Shown piece by piece: positions 25,167 through 36,020 of a stretch of DNA of 64,000 bases. The position numbers and the translations under genes are program-made. Under the pieces are notes generated by a model. It was not told where the DNA came from and did not search any database. It saw only the letters and a list, made by a program, of their open reading frames with translations. The DNA is from Coprinus comatus. Taxonomy: Eukaryota > Basidiomycota > Agaricomycetes > Agaricales > Agaricaceae. Each line of letters opens with the position of its first letter. Positions within the stretch are counted from its first letter, which is position 1. The stretch covers positions 124,001 through 188,000 of the forward strand of contig JAWPGT010000011.1 of NCBI GenBank assembly GCA_034638255.1, given 5' to 3'.

Positions 25167-28100
25167 ATGACCAGTCCTCATGACCGAGAAGCCGCCGGTG
25201 CTGATTCATACATTCCAACGAAGAAGGATCTTATCGCGCGTTTTGATGTCGTTTCGGGCACCTTGGGCGAGGGGTTAAAAGCTACCGCTGAAAACCCATT
25301 GCCAGATGAGAAGAATAAAACAGAAAGAAGCGCTTTACAAAATGGTGTATTGGAGAAGATCACAGAATTTTTGTTGAGATGGGGAGTGGAGATGAATGGG
25401 TGAGTAGCCGACTTTTTCACATTCTTTTGTTCGGTGACTGGTGGGAGGAGCCCAAATAGTTTTACCGTTAACACTGTTCCATATGTGGGTACATGACTCC
25501 CAAGGCCTTCAATTTGCCATTATTTCCATCAGAGTCTTATGGATTCTCAAATAGACGCCGTTGGAAATGGTGTTTGAACGTACTCCGCATCGAGGGAAAT
25601 CGCTTGCACTACATGGGCATGACACAGAGCATTGATGACTGCATCAATAATTATCGTTTGGTTTGGATGCCAAACGTGTGATGCTATTTTCGTGACATCA
25701 TTCTTCCACTGTCTCTGGGAGCACATGTGAGATGACTGATTTGCATGGGTGTATGTGCCATGATGATTCATCTGGCATCCACCTTAACTTCTCTGATTCT
25801 TCCATTTTCACGAGGCTTGTTGCAGTCCCCATGGGTATCACATAGCTAAAGACTAAAACAACCGATTACATGCAACAAATGCACAAACAGGATCTCGCCC
25901 ACATCTGTAGAAGAACGCACCGACAAACGGCTCTATCAGATGTTCTTTGTTTGGTTCTCTGCCAATTTCAATATATTGGCATTTAGCACTGGTTCAGCTG
26001 CACCTGCTTTTTTTGGCATGGGGCTGAGGAACAGCTTGGTTATAATTGCTTGTGTGGATATTATGTGAGTGTTTTCCTAATATCACTTCTTAGACAGATG
26101 GAGCGGCATAAACATCAACTCTTACTGTCGGAGTGTTGTAGAGAAAAACTTTATGATTATTCTTGGGCATCGTCGTATAACATCATGTGTTGCTCAAACT
26201 GAACTCTTCATTTGATTACAATCGGTTATTGTCGTTAGGGCAGGGGTTTCCCCACTCCTTTCGGTCGGTTTTGGAATATTGATAACCCCTCCATTGTTAA
26301 TAACTCACCCTCAATAACAATTCGGCTAATGTTGGTTTATTTTAGTGCTTGTATGATACCTGCGTACTTGTGCGTATACTTTCTTTCTGATCGTATGTTC
26401 TCGACTCGGCAAAAGGAACTTACTTCTTTCAACATCTTAACATCTATATATTTACCAAACGTATCGATATAACCTTGGATGTCACATTCTCACACACTGG
26501 CAACACTCGATATCATGGCTATTCTTGACTTTGATGACATCTATTTCTGGTGGAACCCTACTTGGTTGACTTGTGGATGCCACTTTGACTTCCGAATTCC
26601 GAATCCCTATTGTCTTCAAACGATGCTACTATGTTCTGTGTACATTGGGGCATGGATATCATCTTTCTCCAACCAATATTTTTGGGGGCACAAAATCATT
26701 ATATTATTGGGTTCTTGGTTATCATAATCCTGGGTCACTGGTCTCGCGCCCGTCTCCAATCTCTATTCCCATGTATAAACAATGGCACCAATTGGAACTA
26801 CATCGCTACTTTGCGGAAAACTATAATTTATCCCCACGTCTGATCCCTACTATCTCACGCGGTCGACCATGATGCTCTCCAATCATGACAATCCTCCCCC
26901 GTGTTTCGGTCTCGGTGGTCATTGACGCTTTCCACACCGGTGTCCGGCATCATCAAACTTATGTCGGATCACGCACTGACACGACTCCTATTGTCCTAAA
27001 TTTCTGCGCCCTATGACCACTATACATTTGGAATCGCGTTGGCAACTGTGATTGTAATTGCTTCCCTCTTGCAATATGTGATTCAACGTGTGAAGTGGTG
27101 TCTTTGGACCGAAGTTGGGTACTAGGGGAATGGTACAAAGTCGATTCTCATGGGGGTGAGTACCTCCAATTTGTACCTTCTATTTAATGGTGGTATTCCT
27201 GTGAGATTGAATGTCTGGTTGGAAGGTATTATGCTAACACGATTCCGGCAATCTTGAATGTCTTTTCAATGGAAGGGTTTCTGATTTTGAATTCCATTAT
27301 TGGTGGTCAAACGCTTGCTGCTGTTGCACCTGATAGATTGAATGCTACGCTTGGTATCGTAATTATTGGGGTTGTATCTATGCTGGTAAATTCAAATTCC
27401 TTTCGAACGTCAATTGATAATACTAAGTTTAATCAAGGTGACATTTTGCGGATACAAAGTTGTTCACTGGTATGCCGCCCCGACACTCATACATTCATAC
27501 ATGGACTAACAGATTACTAAATAGGTATGAAAGTGTTGCATGGATTCCAAATGCAGTTGCATTTATAGTTATGTTGGCTGTGGGTGGTCGAAATCTCAAC
27601 CCCTCGACTATGCCAGAAGTGGCTCCACCTACACCAGCTTCTCTTCTTTCGTGTATCTGCTTCTTGGCTTCGAGTATCATTAGTTGGTGTACCATGACTC
27701 CAGATTATGGTGTATACCACGATGCAAAAGCACCAACGTACGTGCCTAAATACTCTATCCACGATGACTGAATACAGCGTTTAAATCAGACTGCGAATAT
27801 TTGCGTACACGTACCTCGGATTCTTATGTGCTAGTGTACGTATAACTTACTCCTACGTCATCTCTGCAGCCGTTCTCAAGAAGCTCAACTGGTGAATGTA
27901 GCTTCCTGCACACATGATAGGCGCAGCATTCGCATGTGCAGCTCCTGGAATCCCAGCATATGCAGAGGGCTTTGACAATGGAAACGATGTTGGTGGACTA
28001 ATTGCTGCTATTCTCACCCCTGTCGGTGGCTTCGGAAAGTTCATGTTAGTTATGATTTCTTTGAGCGTTCCCTCTGCATGTGCGCCGACTATGTATACCT

Positions 28101-28731
28101 TTGGTGGGCTCATAGTTTATTTTGTTTCTTGGATTTTGTTTAATCATGTGTTTAGGGATGAGTTTCATGGCTGTCGCGCCTTTCTTTGCCAAAATCCCTA
28201 GATATGTTTACATCCTGGTGTCTGAGGCGATGTGAGCGAGACCATGCCAACAGACTACTTACTGTTCAATGGCTTCTGACTAAAAATATGCAGCTTGATC
28301 CCCGTGGCTATTATAGGTGCAACTCGGTTCTACAGCACCCTTGTTAACATATTGAGTAAGTTCGACTCACCAAAAATACCCCTACAATCATTTTGATTGA
28401 ACTCAAATTTACCAAAGGCGTCATTGGATACTGGTCAACAGCCTTTGCAGGCATCATCCTCACAGAACACTTCCTCTTTCGCAGAAACTCGTTTTCCAAA
28501 TATCTTACGGAATCTTGGAATGCTCCGTCAGGACTACCTTTAGGTTTAGCAGCATTGTTCTCGTTCTGTGGCGCTTTTGGAATCATTGTTCCGTCCATGT
28601 CGCAGACTTGGTATGAAGGTCCAATAGCGAGGGCTGGTTCCGGGGATATTGGAGTTATAGTCGGGTTTTTAGCTGCTGCTTTGCTGTATGGTGTTTCCAG
28701 AACCTTGGAGAGGAGTTTGACTACCCATTGA
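25167..28731 (+). CDS. NCS1 permease, purine/cytosine (Fcy2)-type
   Basis: Plasma-membrane proton symporter of the nucleobase-cation-symport-1 family. Twelve exons: 25167-25399, 25891-26064, 26346-26369, 27096-27155, 27226-27385, 27438-27469, 27525-27737, 27790-27835, 27902-28103, 28156-28231, 28294-28355, 28418-28731. They join without a break to 531 aa. Landmarks in order are LLRWGVEMNGISPTSVEERT, YQMFFVWFSANFNILAFSTG, VDIIACMIPAYFGVFGPKLG, TRGMVQSRFSWGYYANTIPA, LNVFSMEGFLILNSIIGGQT, VHWYESVAWIPN, ISWCTMTPDYGVYHD, SLPAHMIGAAFACAAPG and AYAEGFDNGNDVGG. These fit the Fcy2 purine-cytosine/nucleoside branch; the exact substrate is inferred. Introns 1-3 are 491, 281 and 726 nt in a genome of about 55-nt introns, and exon 3 is only 24 nt. 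Confidence 0.88.
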
Positions 28732-29354
28732 GTCAGTGTGTAGTACTATATATAGTGTGTGATTCGATAGAATCAGCAAATGCAAATGTGTTTATTTTGA
28801 GGGATAACACAATGAAGAGAGTAGCGAAGATGTCACGCAACAGGAACATGGCGTTTACAGGACAAGACTCGCATTTAATGCATTTGTCGACATCTCCTAT
28901 ATGTCATCATATCTTCTGTCGACCTCATTCACCCCACCTTAGTCGCATTGCTATAATGTGTTTCAAGAAACTGCGAACGGATGTTCAGGGGAACAGCTAC
29001 CGCCAAATTATATATACCACCCAATCAAAAGAACGCATTATGGTAAAACTGAATCAGAATCAGGAGATCACGACACAGATGGCACATAATCCCGGGGGAA
29101 GAATATGAGATATTTATAATTTGACTATTGGAGCGCGCAAATAAGATTGCAGTGATGGCTATTGGGTTCAACTCATTCAGAGTGGATTAGATATCAAGTG
29201 CCAGTGGAAGTGATGAGGTTCTATGACATTATATTATCAATATGTATACAAAGATCTGGACACTACGCAATATGGTATATTACTTGCAGTACTTGAATAA
29301 AGTAAGGAAGAAATGTGGCATTCTTGTTAGAATTCACCTCTAATGCTAATGCTT
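28732..29354. other. Intergenic region between convergent genes
   Basis: Lies between the stops of the NCS1 permease and DUF6534-A. No gene or RNA recognised. Confidence 0.45.
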
Positions 29355-30721
29355 TTATACAACATGGGTATTCTGTAGGATGTTATTTTGCGTCCTTATC
29401 GTGGGATGTTGGGTCATTTCCGATTGGGAGAATATGTCAGTGTCTATCTGCACTGTGGCGTCTGTTCCAGCCCCTCCAAGGAAATAGACGCGACTATTGA
29501 ATGAGCGAAGAAGAGTATTAGCATACAACTTTGGTAGGATGAAGGCAAAGACATTGAATGCTTCATTCCCTGGAATCGCCCATATCAGGATCACAACGAG
29601 AGTTGCTGTTAACGCTAGTTGTTTTAGGACGCCAAGACTTTAGTACAGTGTTATGATGTTTTATACCCCTAAAAATCACCAACCTGTCACGATTCCTGTC
29701 TCAACACTGAGGCGTATCAACTTGTTGATCATGGGTGTTGTACTTTTCAAGCTCGTATCGGTGTTTTTTAATAGCTAATGAATATGGATCTTTGTTAGTG
29801 TTTGCTGAAGTTAAGGGTCGTAAGATAAGTACATAATAAGTCATCAACACAGCGATCAGAATATCAGAACCTGCTGTCGAGATACACCATAGCTGTTAAT
29901 GATAGAGTCAGCCTTTCAGCCAGAGAACAACGCAGTACTAACTGGCATTGTCGGTAGTGAATTTTTATGAAAAAGAACGAAATAATTTGTACTTTCGTCA
30001 TTGAGGGAGCCCGCTATTGCGCTGCCAAGTTGTAACAAGGTGAGCTGTATATATATATTCAATCATCAGTTTCTTTCAGGAATCAGGATATAGATGAACA
30101 AGAGGCGTACAATGACTACCAGACCGCTTACCACCATGGATCTGGATAACAACCATATTCGATGTGCATATACGGAATGAGCTATCAAGCCCACTGTAGT
30201 AGAAAGAATACTCAGTCAGTAGAGTGTGTAATGTGACAATGGTACTCACCAAGTCCTGTAGAAATTGGAACTGCCACCCAAGCTAGCTGTACGCGGTCCA
30301 GTCTATCCACGTCTCCAAAGTGTGTCACAAATGCATCATATCTCCCATATGTCAAGATAGCAGTCTGGAATAATTCCAGTACAAGCATAATGTACACAAG
30401 AGCCTTGTACAAAGGCCTGTCAACGGTGAATACGATATGATATGTATCTAGACGTGATGTGTCAGAAGCTTGTGATTGACACTATAGATCATAGTGTTGT
30501 CATCACCTACACACTTGTGCAAGAAGCAGTCCAAGGAGTGTCCAGTTGAAGAGCAGGCCTAGAAGCTTGAGTGGAGTATTAGCGCTCAGCAGCAAGAGGT
30601 GAAAGACGCCGACATTACCTGTGTTGCTGCGCTGAGGGTATCATGATTAACTTTTCTGGTACGTAACGACGAGATTAAAGGATACACACCTGTTTTGTAC
30701 ATTCACAATGGCCGTATCCAT
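29355..30721 (-). CDS. Seven-TM membrane protein, DUF6534-like (copy A)
   Basis: Member of a large Agaricomycete family of predicted seven-helix membrane proteins of unknown function. The start is MDTAIVNVQNR at 30721, followed by a 13-nt microexon (SAATQ across its junctions), then LLGLLFNWTLLGLLLAQV, YTYHIVFTVDRPLYKALVYI and QTAILTYGRYDAFVTHFGD. Later exons give GLIAHSVYAHRIWLLSR, LWCISTAGSDILIAVLMTYY and LLKNTDTSLKSTT, then LIRLSVETGIVTALTATLVV. The last exon carries the family signature PGNEAFNVFAFILPKLYANT then LLRSFNSRVY. All exons read through without stops, so the gene looks intact. It is more diverged from B, C and D than B is from D. The NCS1 permease lies downstream, convergent. 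Confidence 0.78.
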
Positions 30722-31270
30722 GCGTCAGAGCCAGAAACTTGAAATCCTGGAAGCGTTGTATCGTTGTTTCGTTTTACCAGGGGTCTCCTGAAGGTGGGTC
30801 GTGCCCGTTAGAGCGAATGCTCAAAGTTCAATGCTATATGCTGCTGAGATAAAAATAGGGTTAGGCGACATGTTCGGCATAATGATGCACATCACCCCGT
30901 TGGAAAGACTAAACTCGGATATCTATATTTATGTTGCGCGGTTCTTCGGGGAATCCGGACCAGAGTTACTATTTGGCGCAGGTGATCGGCGCACATGTAA
31001 AATATGGGATTTAGAGTTTTATCAGAGCTTCAAATATACTCTACACTGTTCACGTGGATCTCGCAAGGACAATGTGAACATATACCAGTATATACATATT
31101 GAGATAATAGAGTTGTTTTATACCATAAAAACTACAATGCTGATAGGCTTAATTCACAATACGGAAATAAGAGATTTTAATGTGGACTTCAAGTTTGAAC
31201 AGCCCACGATCAAACAATCTGAGCATCTGATTTGGCTCCCTTGGAATGTTATTAGAGACTGGATAAGAGC
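30722..31270. other. Intergenic region between DUF6534-A and DUF6534-B
   Basis: Promoter region of copy A and 3' flank of copy B. An open frame on the plus strand (30801-31283) shows no family motif and overlaps regulatory sequence; I do not call it a gene. Confidence 0.4.
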
Positions 31271-32816
31271 TCAATCAAAATGAAGAATACAGGTCCATAC
31301 CTCTAGGGATCTTTTGACATCAGATTTCACGCGTACATCTTTATCGATCCGAATAGTATGAGTCGAGCTAGTTCCAGGTGCCGACTTCAGCCTGGGACGT
31401 TGTTCAACGGCACCTCTGTCTTGGTTATCTTCATAGTTCATCGACAGAACGGTATCCCCCCTACTAAAAACCGAATTCTTTTTAAAAACAGGCAAGGAAA
31501 TCAATCCCAAGCTGGTGGAGTTCTTCCTATTTGAATGTATGTCGTACTGTCCGTCGGCAGTATAGAGTCGACTATTGAATAAACGGAGGAGTGTGCATGA
31601 ATAAAGTTTTGTGAGAATGAAAGCAGGAACGGTGAATGCTTCGTTCCCGGGAGGCACGCTGATGAATAAGACAGCATTCAAGGTAGTTCCGGTGGCTAAG
31701 CTCTATCAATTATATCATCAATTTGACTCACATAACGGTGTGAACTGACCTGTGACCGTACCAGTCTCAACACTGAGTCGGATTAATCTCGTAATTAGCA
31801 ATGTGGTACTCCTTAGTCCCGTTCCATGCTTGAGTAGCTACCCATATTCGTTAATACTCAATATACTGAGAAATTAGATCCAATTGTTCATGACGCACAA
31901 AATGTGTCATAAAACAAGTAATGGTAATATCACAAGTAGCACTCGCGAACGACCATATCTAAAAAATGTATCAGAGCTTGAGAACCAAGTCGTGAAGAAT
32001 TGAATACTACATACGGCTATTGTAGGCGGAGGACGTCCTGCATTTCCTCTTAGTACCACAAATGTTTCATGGTGACTATCACGAATGCTCTGTGCCAATG
32101 CTGAACCAAACGCTGTAAGAGCCAACTATAAATGATTATTGGAACGAGTCAATATTCAGCTTGTGCCATTGATCATTGATCATATGTGGAATGGATATAA
32201 ACATACCACAAGGATAACTGCGCTTGCTATCTTTGATTTAGAGATCATGTAGATGCGGTACATATATACCATATGTACAGTAAACCCGACTAATTTAATT
32301 GAATAAGCGGGGTAAATCTACACAGTAATAATAACACATTACCTATTCCACAAAATAGAGGAATCGCAATCCATGCAAGGAGGACTCGTTCAAGAGCAAA
32401 TTCATTCCCAAAATGATTGACGAAAGAATCATATCGCCCATATGTCAGGATTGCGGTCTGAGCAGTTTCAATTGCAAGAAACATGTATACGATGGTTTTG
32501 AACAATATTCTATCCTTTGGGAAAGCTATGTGATAAGTATCTATGATGGTGATGAGCGGTGGGTCCTTCATCAAACCAGGTAGTTGAATGAACGCCACTT
32601 ACACACTTGAGATGTCAATAGTCCATATAAACCCCAGTTGAAAAGTAACCCAATTAACTGAAGGTTGATCATGTCACTTCTTGAACCATATCATGAAGAT
32701 AGAAGACGTGCCTGCACGCTAGCGCTTTTCAACCCGTTAGTACCAGTCGTAGTCAGTATAGTAGCTATTACAAACCTGCTCTTCACATTGGGCCCAACAG
32801 GTGGATCTATGTCCAT
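31271..32816 (-). CDS. Seven-TM membrane protein, DUF6534-like (copy B)
   Basis: Exons: 32816-32776, 32724-32712 (13 nt), 32657-32603, 32540-32343, 32289-32207, 32125-32015, 31958-31899, 31837-31750, 31695-31271. They join exactly to 357 aa. The protein starts MDIDPPVGPNVKSRSASVQ and continues LIGLLFNWGLYGLLTSQVYT, YHIAFPKDRILFKTIVYMFL, QTAILTYGRYDSFVNHFG, VGFTVHMVYMYRIYMISKSK and LIRLSVETGTVT. It ends with the family signature PGNEAFTVPAFILTKLYSCT then LLRLFNSRLY and a hydrophilic tail. The intron after the 13-nt exon has a GC donor (CAG|GCACGT) where copy D has GT. Copy B is the probable source of the segmental duplication that produced copy D. Confidence 0.82.
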
Positions 32817-33905
32817 GTTATACAGGGAAGGATGAGTTGATTGGAGGGGAAACCATCACACTTATATAAGGGTCACCGGAGGAGTCCGACAGACGAAGAT
32901 ATTGTTGGTACATCAAAGTTGGAAACCTTCACCTGTTATCGGGATGTCAAAATCAGAAAAGTTACATACATATATCATTATCAAAATGTGCGCAGGCGTA
33001 TCGCGGGCATATCCGGACTTCGAAGACATAATTAGTTGGGAATTTTCAAATGAACAATATTCTCTGGTTGCTTATTATGCATTCCAACTTTTCTTCTATG
33101 GGTATTATCAAATCCACATCGTCTGGTGGAAAGTGAAAAATTATCTAATAAAGGTTATATGTAGCTCCATTGGTGTCATTAGAAATCAAGAAGAAGCTAT
33201 AAGTGCCATACTTGACTCAGGTTTGTCTTCTAAACAAACAAATATACCTCAAATAGATCGGTATCCGCATTGTCCGACATAGTTTGACATAGGGTTAAAC
33301 ATCAATCTCTCAATGATCACTGGCTATTTTTTTGCCAAAGGCCATTAAACTGTATTTTGATTCAAAGATGCAGAGAAATGGTGACCGTGCTGTACATCGC
33401 CGAGACACTGCATTTTATAATAGAAACGAAATGGGAAGTCTTCAGAGCTTATATATAGCACAGAGCGCTACAGAATCCAAGAGAAGACTTACTACATAGT
33501 AACTACTCCACCTGGGATTATAAACGGCTAGTCCCATTTGGCTTTACCACACAGACGAGCATTCCCTCGCCAAGAATAGCGCCTACCTTGATACCCTTCC
33601 CAGCCCTTTCCAAGATACCGTCATGGGGAGCTATAACAACACTCTCCATCTTCATGACACTCAAAACCAACAATGTATCGCCCTTCTTCACTTTTTGTAC
33701 CCCTTCTTTATCCGTAGTAAAAGCTGTATGAAGGTCAACAATCTTTCCTGTCAAGGGAGCGATGATATGTTCAGGTTTGTTAGGATCTGCTAGTTCAAAA
33801 CTACCAGAACCAACAGAAGCCGAGGTAGATTGTGAGAGGGAAAATGCGAATGGAGATGACGAGAATGTGCTTTGGAAAATGCCAGAAAGCTTCTCTGGAA
33901 ACGCG
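31310..33905. repeat. Segmental duplication, left (source) copy
   Basis: This block is repeated in the same orientation at about 56645-59532. It holds nearly all of DUF6534-B, its promoter with TATATAAG, the spacer, and the 3' end of the carboxylase alpha gene. At the left edge both copies share the string ATTTCACGC within similar sequence, and similarity fades just beyond. At the right edge similarity ends inside the carboxylase coding region near GGAAAC.CG. This copy contains the complete carboxylase, so it is the likely source. Confidence 0.75.
32861..32870 (-). promoter_or_regulatory. TATA box of DUF6534-B
   Basis: CTTATATAAG (palindromic) about 45 bp before the ATG at 32816. The same element, TTATATAAG, sits at about 58187-58195, the same distance before the ATG of the duplicated copy D. 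Confidence 0.55.
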
Positions 33906-35855
33906 TTGTGAGCGATGGATGTCAACGTGAGAGTGTGCTTCTTTTCTTCTTGTGCACTGCCTTCAGACGTATTGGTAGGCCTAAGAGTGAGGTGGAATAA
34001 AGTACCGGGTTGCATTAATGTAGTTCCACTCGAGAGGGATAATGAGGACGAGGAAAGGTCCTGTGGGGACTGGATCTGTGCGGGCTTGTTCCCTTCGATA
34101 TGTTGTTTACCAAGGTCGAGAATCACACTCAGACTCCTTTCCAACCAGAGTGTATCTATAGCGCCCGTATTCCAATCCAAATGTTCTACGACACCAGCCA
34201 AAACATGTATGTTTGTTTGAATGTTGCAAGAGTTGTCCAGCTGGAACTCGCGTAGGGCTCTTCGTGCTTTTTCTGTTGCCTCAGAAAATGAACGACCGCG
34301 AACGATGAATTTCGCGAGAAGCGAGTCGAAGTCAGTGCCTACGGTCCATTTTCCCGACCTGGGCAAAGCAGAGCATAGCCAAGTATCTATGCGAATACCA
34401 CGGCCAGCAGGCCACTGTATATCAGAAGGCTCTATTACTCCGGGCGAGAGCAAAAAATTATTGTTAGGGTTTTCAGCTGTGAGTCGCAGCTGAATCGCAG
34501 TGGAACATGGGAGTGGAAGTGGGGTATTAAGACCAAGTGATATCAAGGTATTCGGGGTAGGGGAAAAGAGAAGGAGCTGTGTCCGTACAAGGTCAATATC
34601 TATAACTTCCTCTGTAAACACAATGTTGTGTCAACAATACGGTCAGTTATCAAGGCAAGTTAATTCAAATACCTGTAATAGTATGTTCAACCTGCACACG
34701 TGGATTAATCTCCAAGAAAATCCATGAATGCGTTCCTGCATTAACCAGGTACTCGAATGTGCCTAGACCTTTGTATTTGAGATGCGTAGCGATCTTCAAA
34801 GACGCGTCCAGCAATGGCTGTATCGCTGATCGTGGAAGACGTGAAGGAGCGAACTGCATATATACGTATGAGAACGGTTTTGAGAATTATAATTTTCGAA
34901 CAAACCTCGACAATCTTTTGGAACCTTTGGGTTACATGAGCGACATGAAAATGAGAATAAATGCTAGTTCATACCGGCGCTGAACACTGCATTCACGCTC
35001 CCAAAGGTGATTTACTCTACCCGATCCATCGCCAATGATTTGAATCTCGATGTGTTTCCAACCAGGACCGGTCAATGCCTTTTCGACAAAGAGCTGTCCT
35101 GATGGGCTTTCTCCTTTACATCTGCCGCATATATGAGTATATACATGCAAAACTTGGAATTAAAATTCGCATTTGAAGGAGTACTGACCTCTTGAACGCT
35201 TCACCGGCCTCTTCTTTATTGCTTACTACACGGATTCCCCTACCACCACCTCCATCCAGGGCCTTGATCATTACCGGGTATCCAACATCCGATCGTGCAG
35301 CAAATGCGCGTACTTCGTCGCTAGACGTGACTTCCAACCCTGGAGCAATTTGAATATGAAGAGATTCAGCAAGCTTGCGCGACAACATCTTGTCTCCGGC
35401 TAAACGAAGAGCGTCTTGAGAGGGCCCGATGAATACTATTTCTGGGTCAGATTGAGCAAGAGCTTTGGCAAGAGCTGGTGATTCGCTGAGAAAACCATAG
35501 CCAGGATGAACGTGGGTGCACTTGGTTCTAAGGATAGATGTAATTATAGGAAATTTAGCTCAGAAAATTGCTTACTGGATAGCAACTTTGACGATGGTGT
35601 CCACATTCATGTAATTACTGACGTCGGAGAGTTGAATGGCTTCATCAGCATATGTGGCATGATTGGCATCGAGGTGTGGTTCTGAGGTGTATAAAGCTAC
35701 AGTCTTCCAGCCCAATTCTCTGGCAGAACGAAGAACCCGTATAGCGACTGATGGGTGTGGGGAAGCAAATTAGTTTACGCGTGCCGTCATCAGCGGCTAT
35801 TACAACACTTACTTTCGCCACGGTTTGCTACAAGGACCTTAGGTATCACCATCAT
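33518..35855 (-). CDS. Biotin-dependent acyl-CoA carboxylase, biotin carboxylase/carrier (alpha) subunit
   Basis: Carboxylates its own biotin using ATP and bicarbonate, then passes the carboxyl group to a partner carboxyltransferase. Exons: 35855-35813, 35747-35576, 35527-35189, 35121-34975, 34924-34906 (19 nt), 34853-34673, 34611-33518; 664 aa. N-terminus: PKVLVANRGEIAIRVLRSAR. ATP-grasp motifs include HVHPGYGFLSES, MIKALDGGGGRGIRVV, HIEIQIIGDGSG, ECSVQRR and FLEINPRVQVEHTITG. The C-terminus is a biotinyl domain with VMKMESVVIAPHDG, the lysine being the biotin site. No AHS1/AHS2 domains are present, so it is not a urea amidolyase. The size fits MCC- or PCC-alpha-like subunits; the acyl substrate is not known. 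The beta subunit gene is divergent, 165 bp away. Confidence 0.88.
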
Positions 35856-36020
35856 TGCTTGCGTACGCCCCTCAGTCTTTGCGCTACAGGAGGCTCTAGG
35901 TTGGACATTATGTATGTATATTATTCACGGGCACCGGTTACTATTCATGCCGAATCACAATAGGGGCGAGAGGTGGCTTTATACCCCTGATTCTCCTCGT
36001 CCAGTTACGAGTTATCCACC
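35856..36020. promoter_or_regulatory. Shared bidirectional promoter of the carboxylase alpha and beta genes
   Basis: 165 bp separates the two divergent start codons. The segment contains ACCCCTGA and TAGGGGCG, that is CCCCT/AGGGG in both orientations, the core of fungal stress or glucose-response-type elements, plus a TATGTATATTATT stretch. Coordinated expression of the two subunits is inferred from the layout. Confidence 0.5.

Noticed and set aside
27836..27869. 34-nt intron in the NCS1 gene ending at CTGCAG
   Set aside because: Too short, and leaves a stop before MIGAAFA; the 66-nt version gives SLPAHMIGAAFA.
30801..31283. 160-codon plus-strand open frame between DUF6534-A and B
   Set aside because: No recognisable domain, and it covers the promoter of A and 3' flank of B; the duplicated counterpart near 58 kb does not conserve it.
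32841..33282. Open frames upstream of DUF6534-B
   Set aside because: Not conserved in frame in the duplicated spacer at 58.2-59.2 kb, so they are chance frames in promoter sequence.
33518..35855. Urea amidolyase (DUR1,2) identity
   Set aside because: Length is 664 aa with no AHS1/AHS2 or amidase domain, and a divergent carboxyltransferase partner is present.
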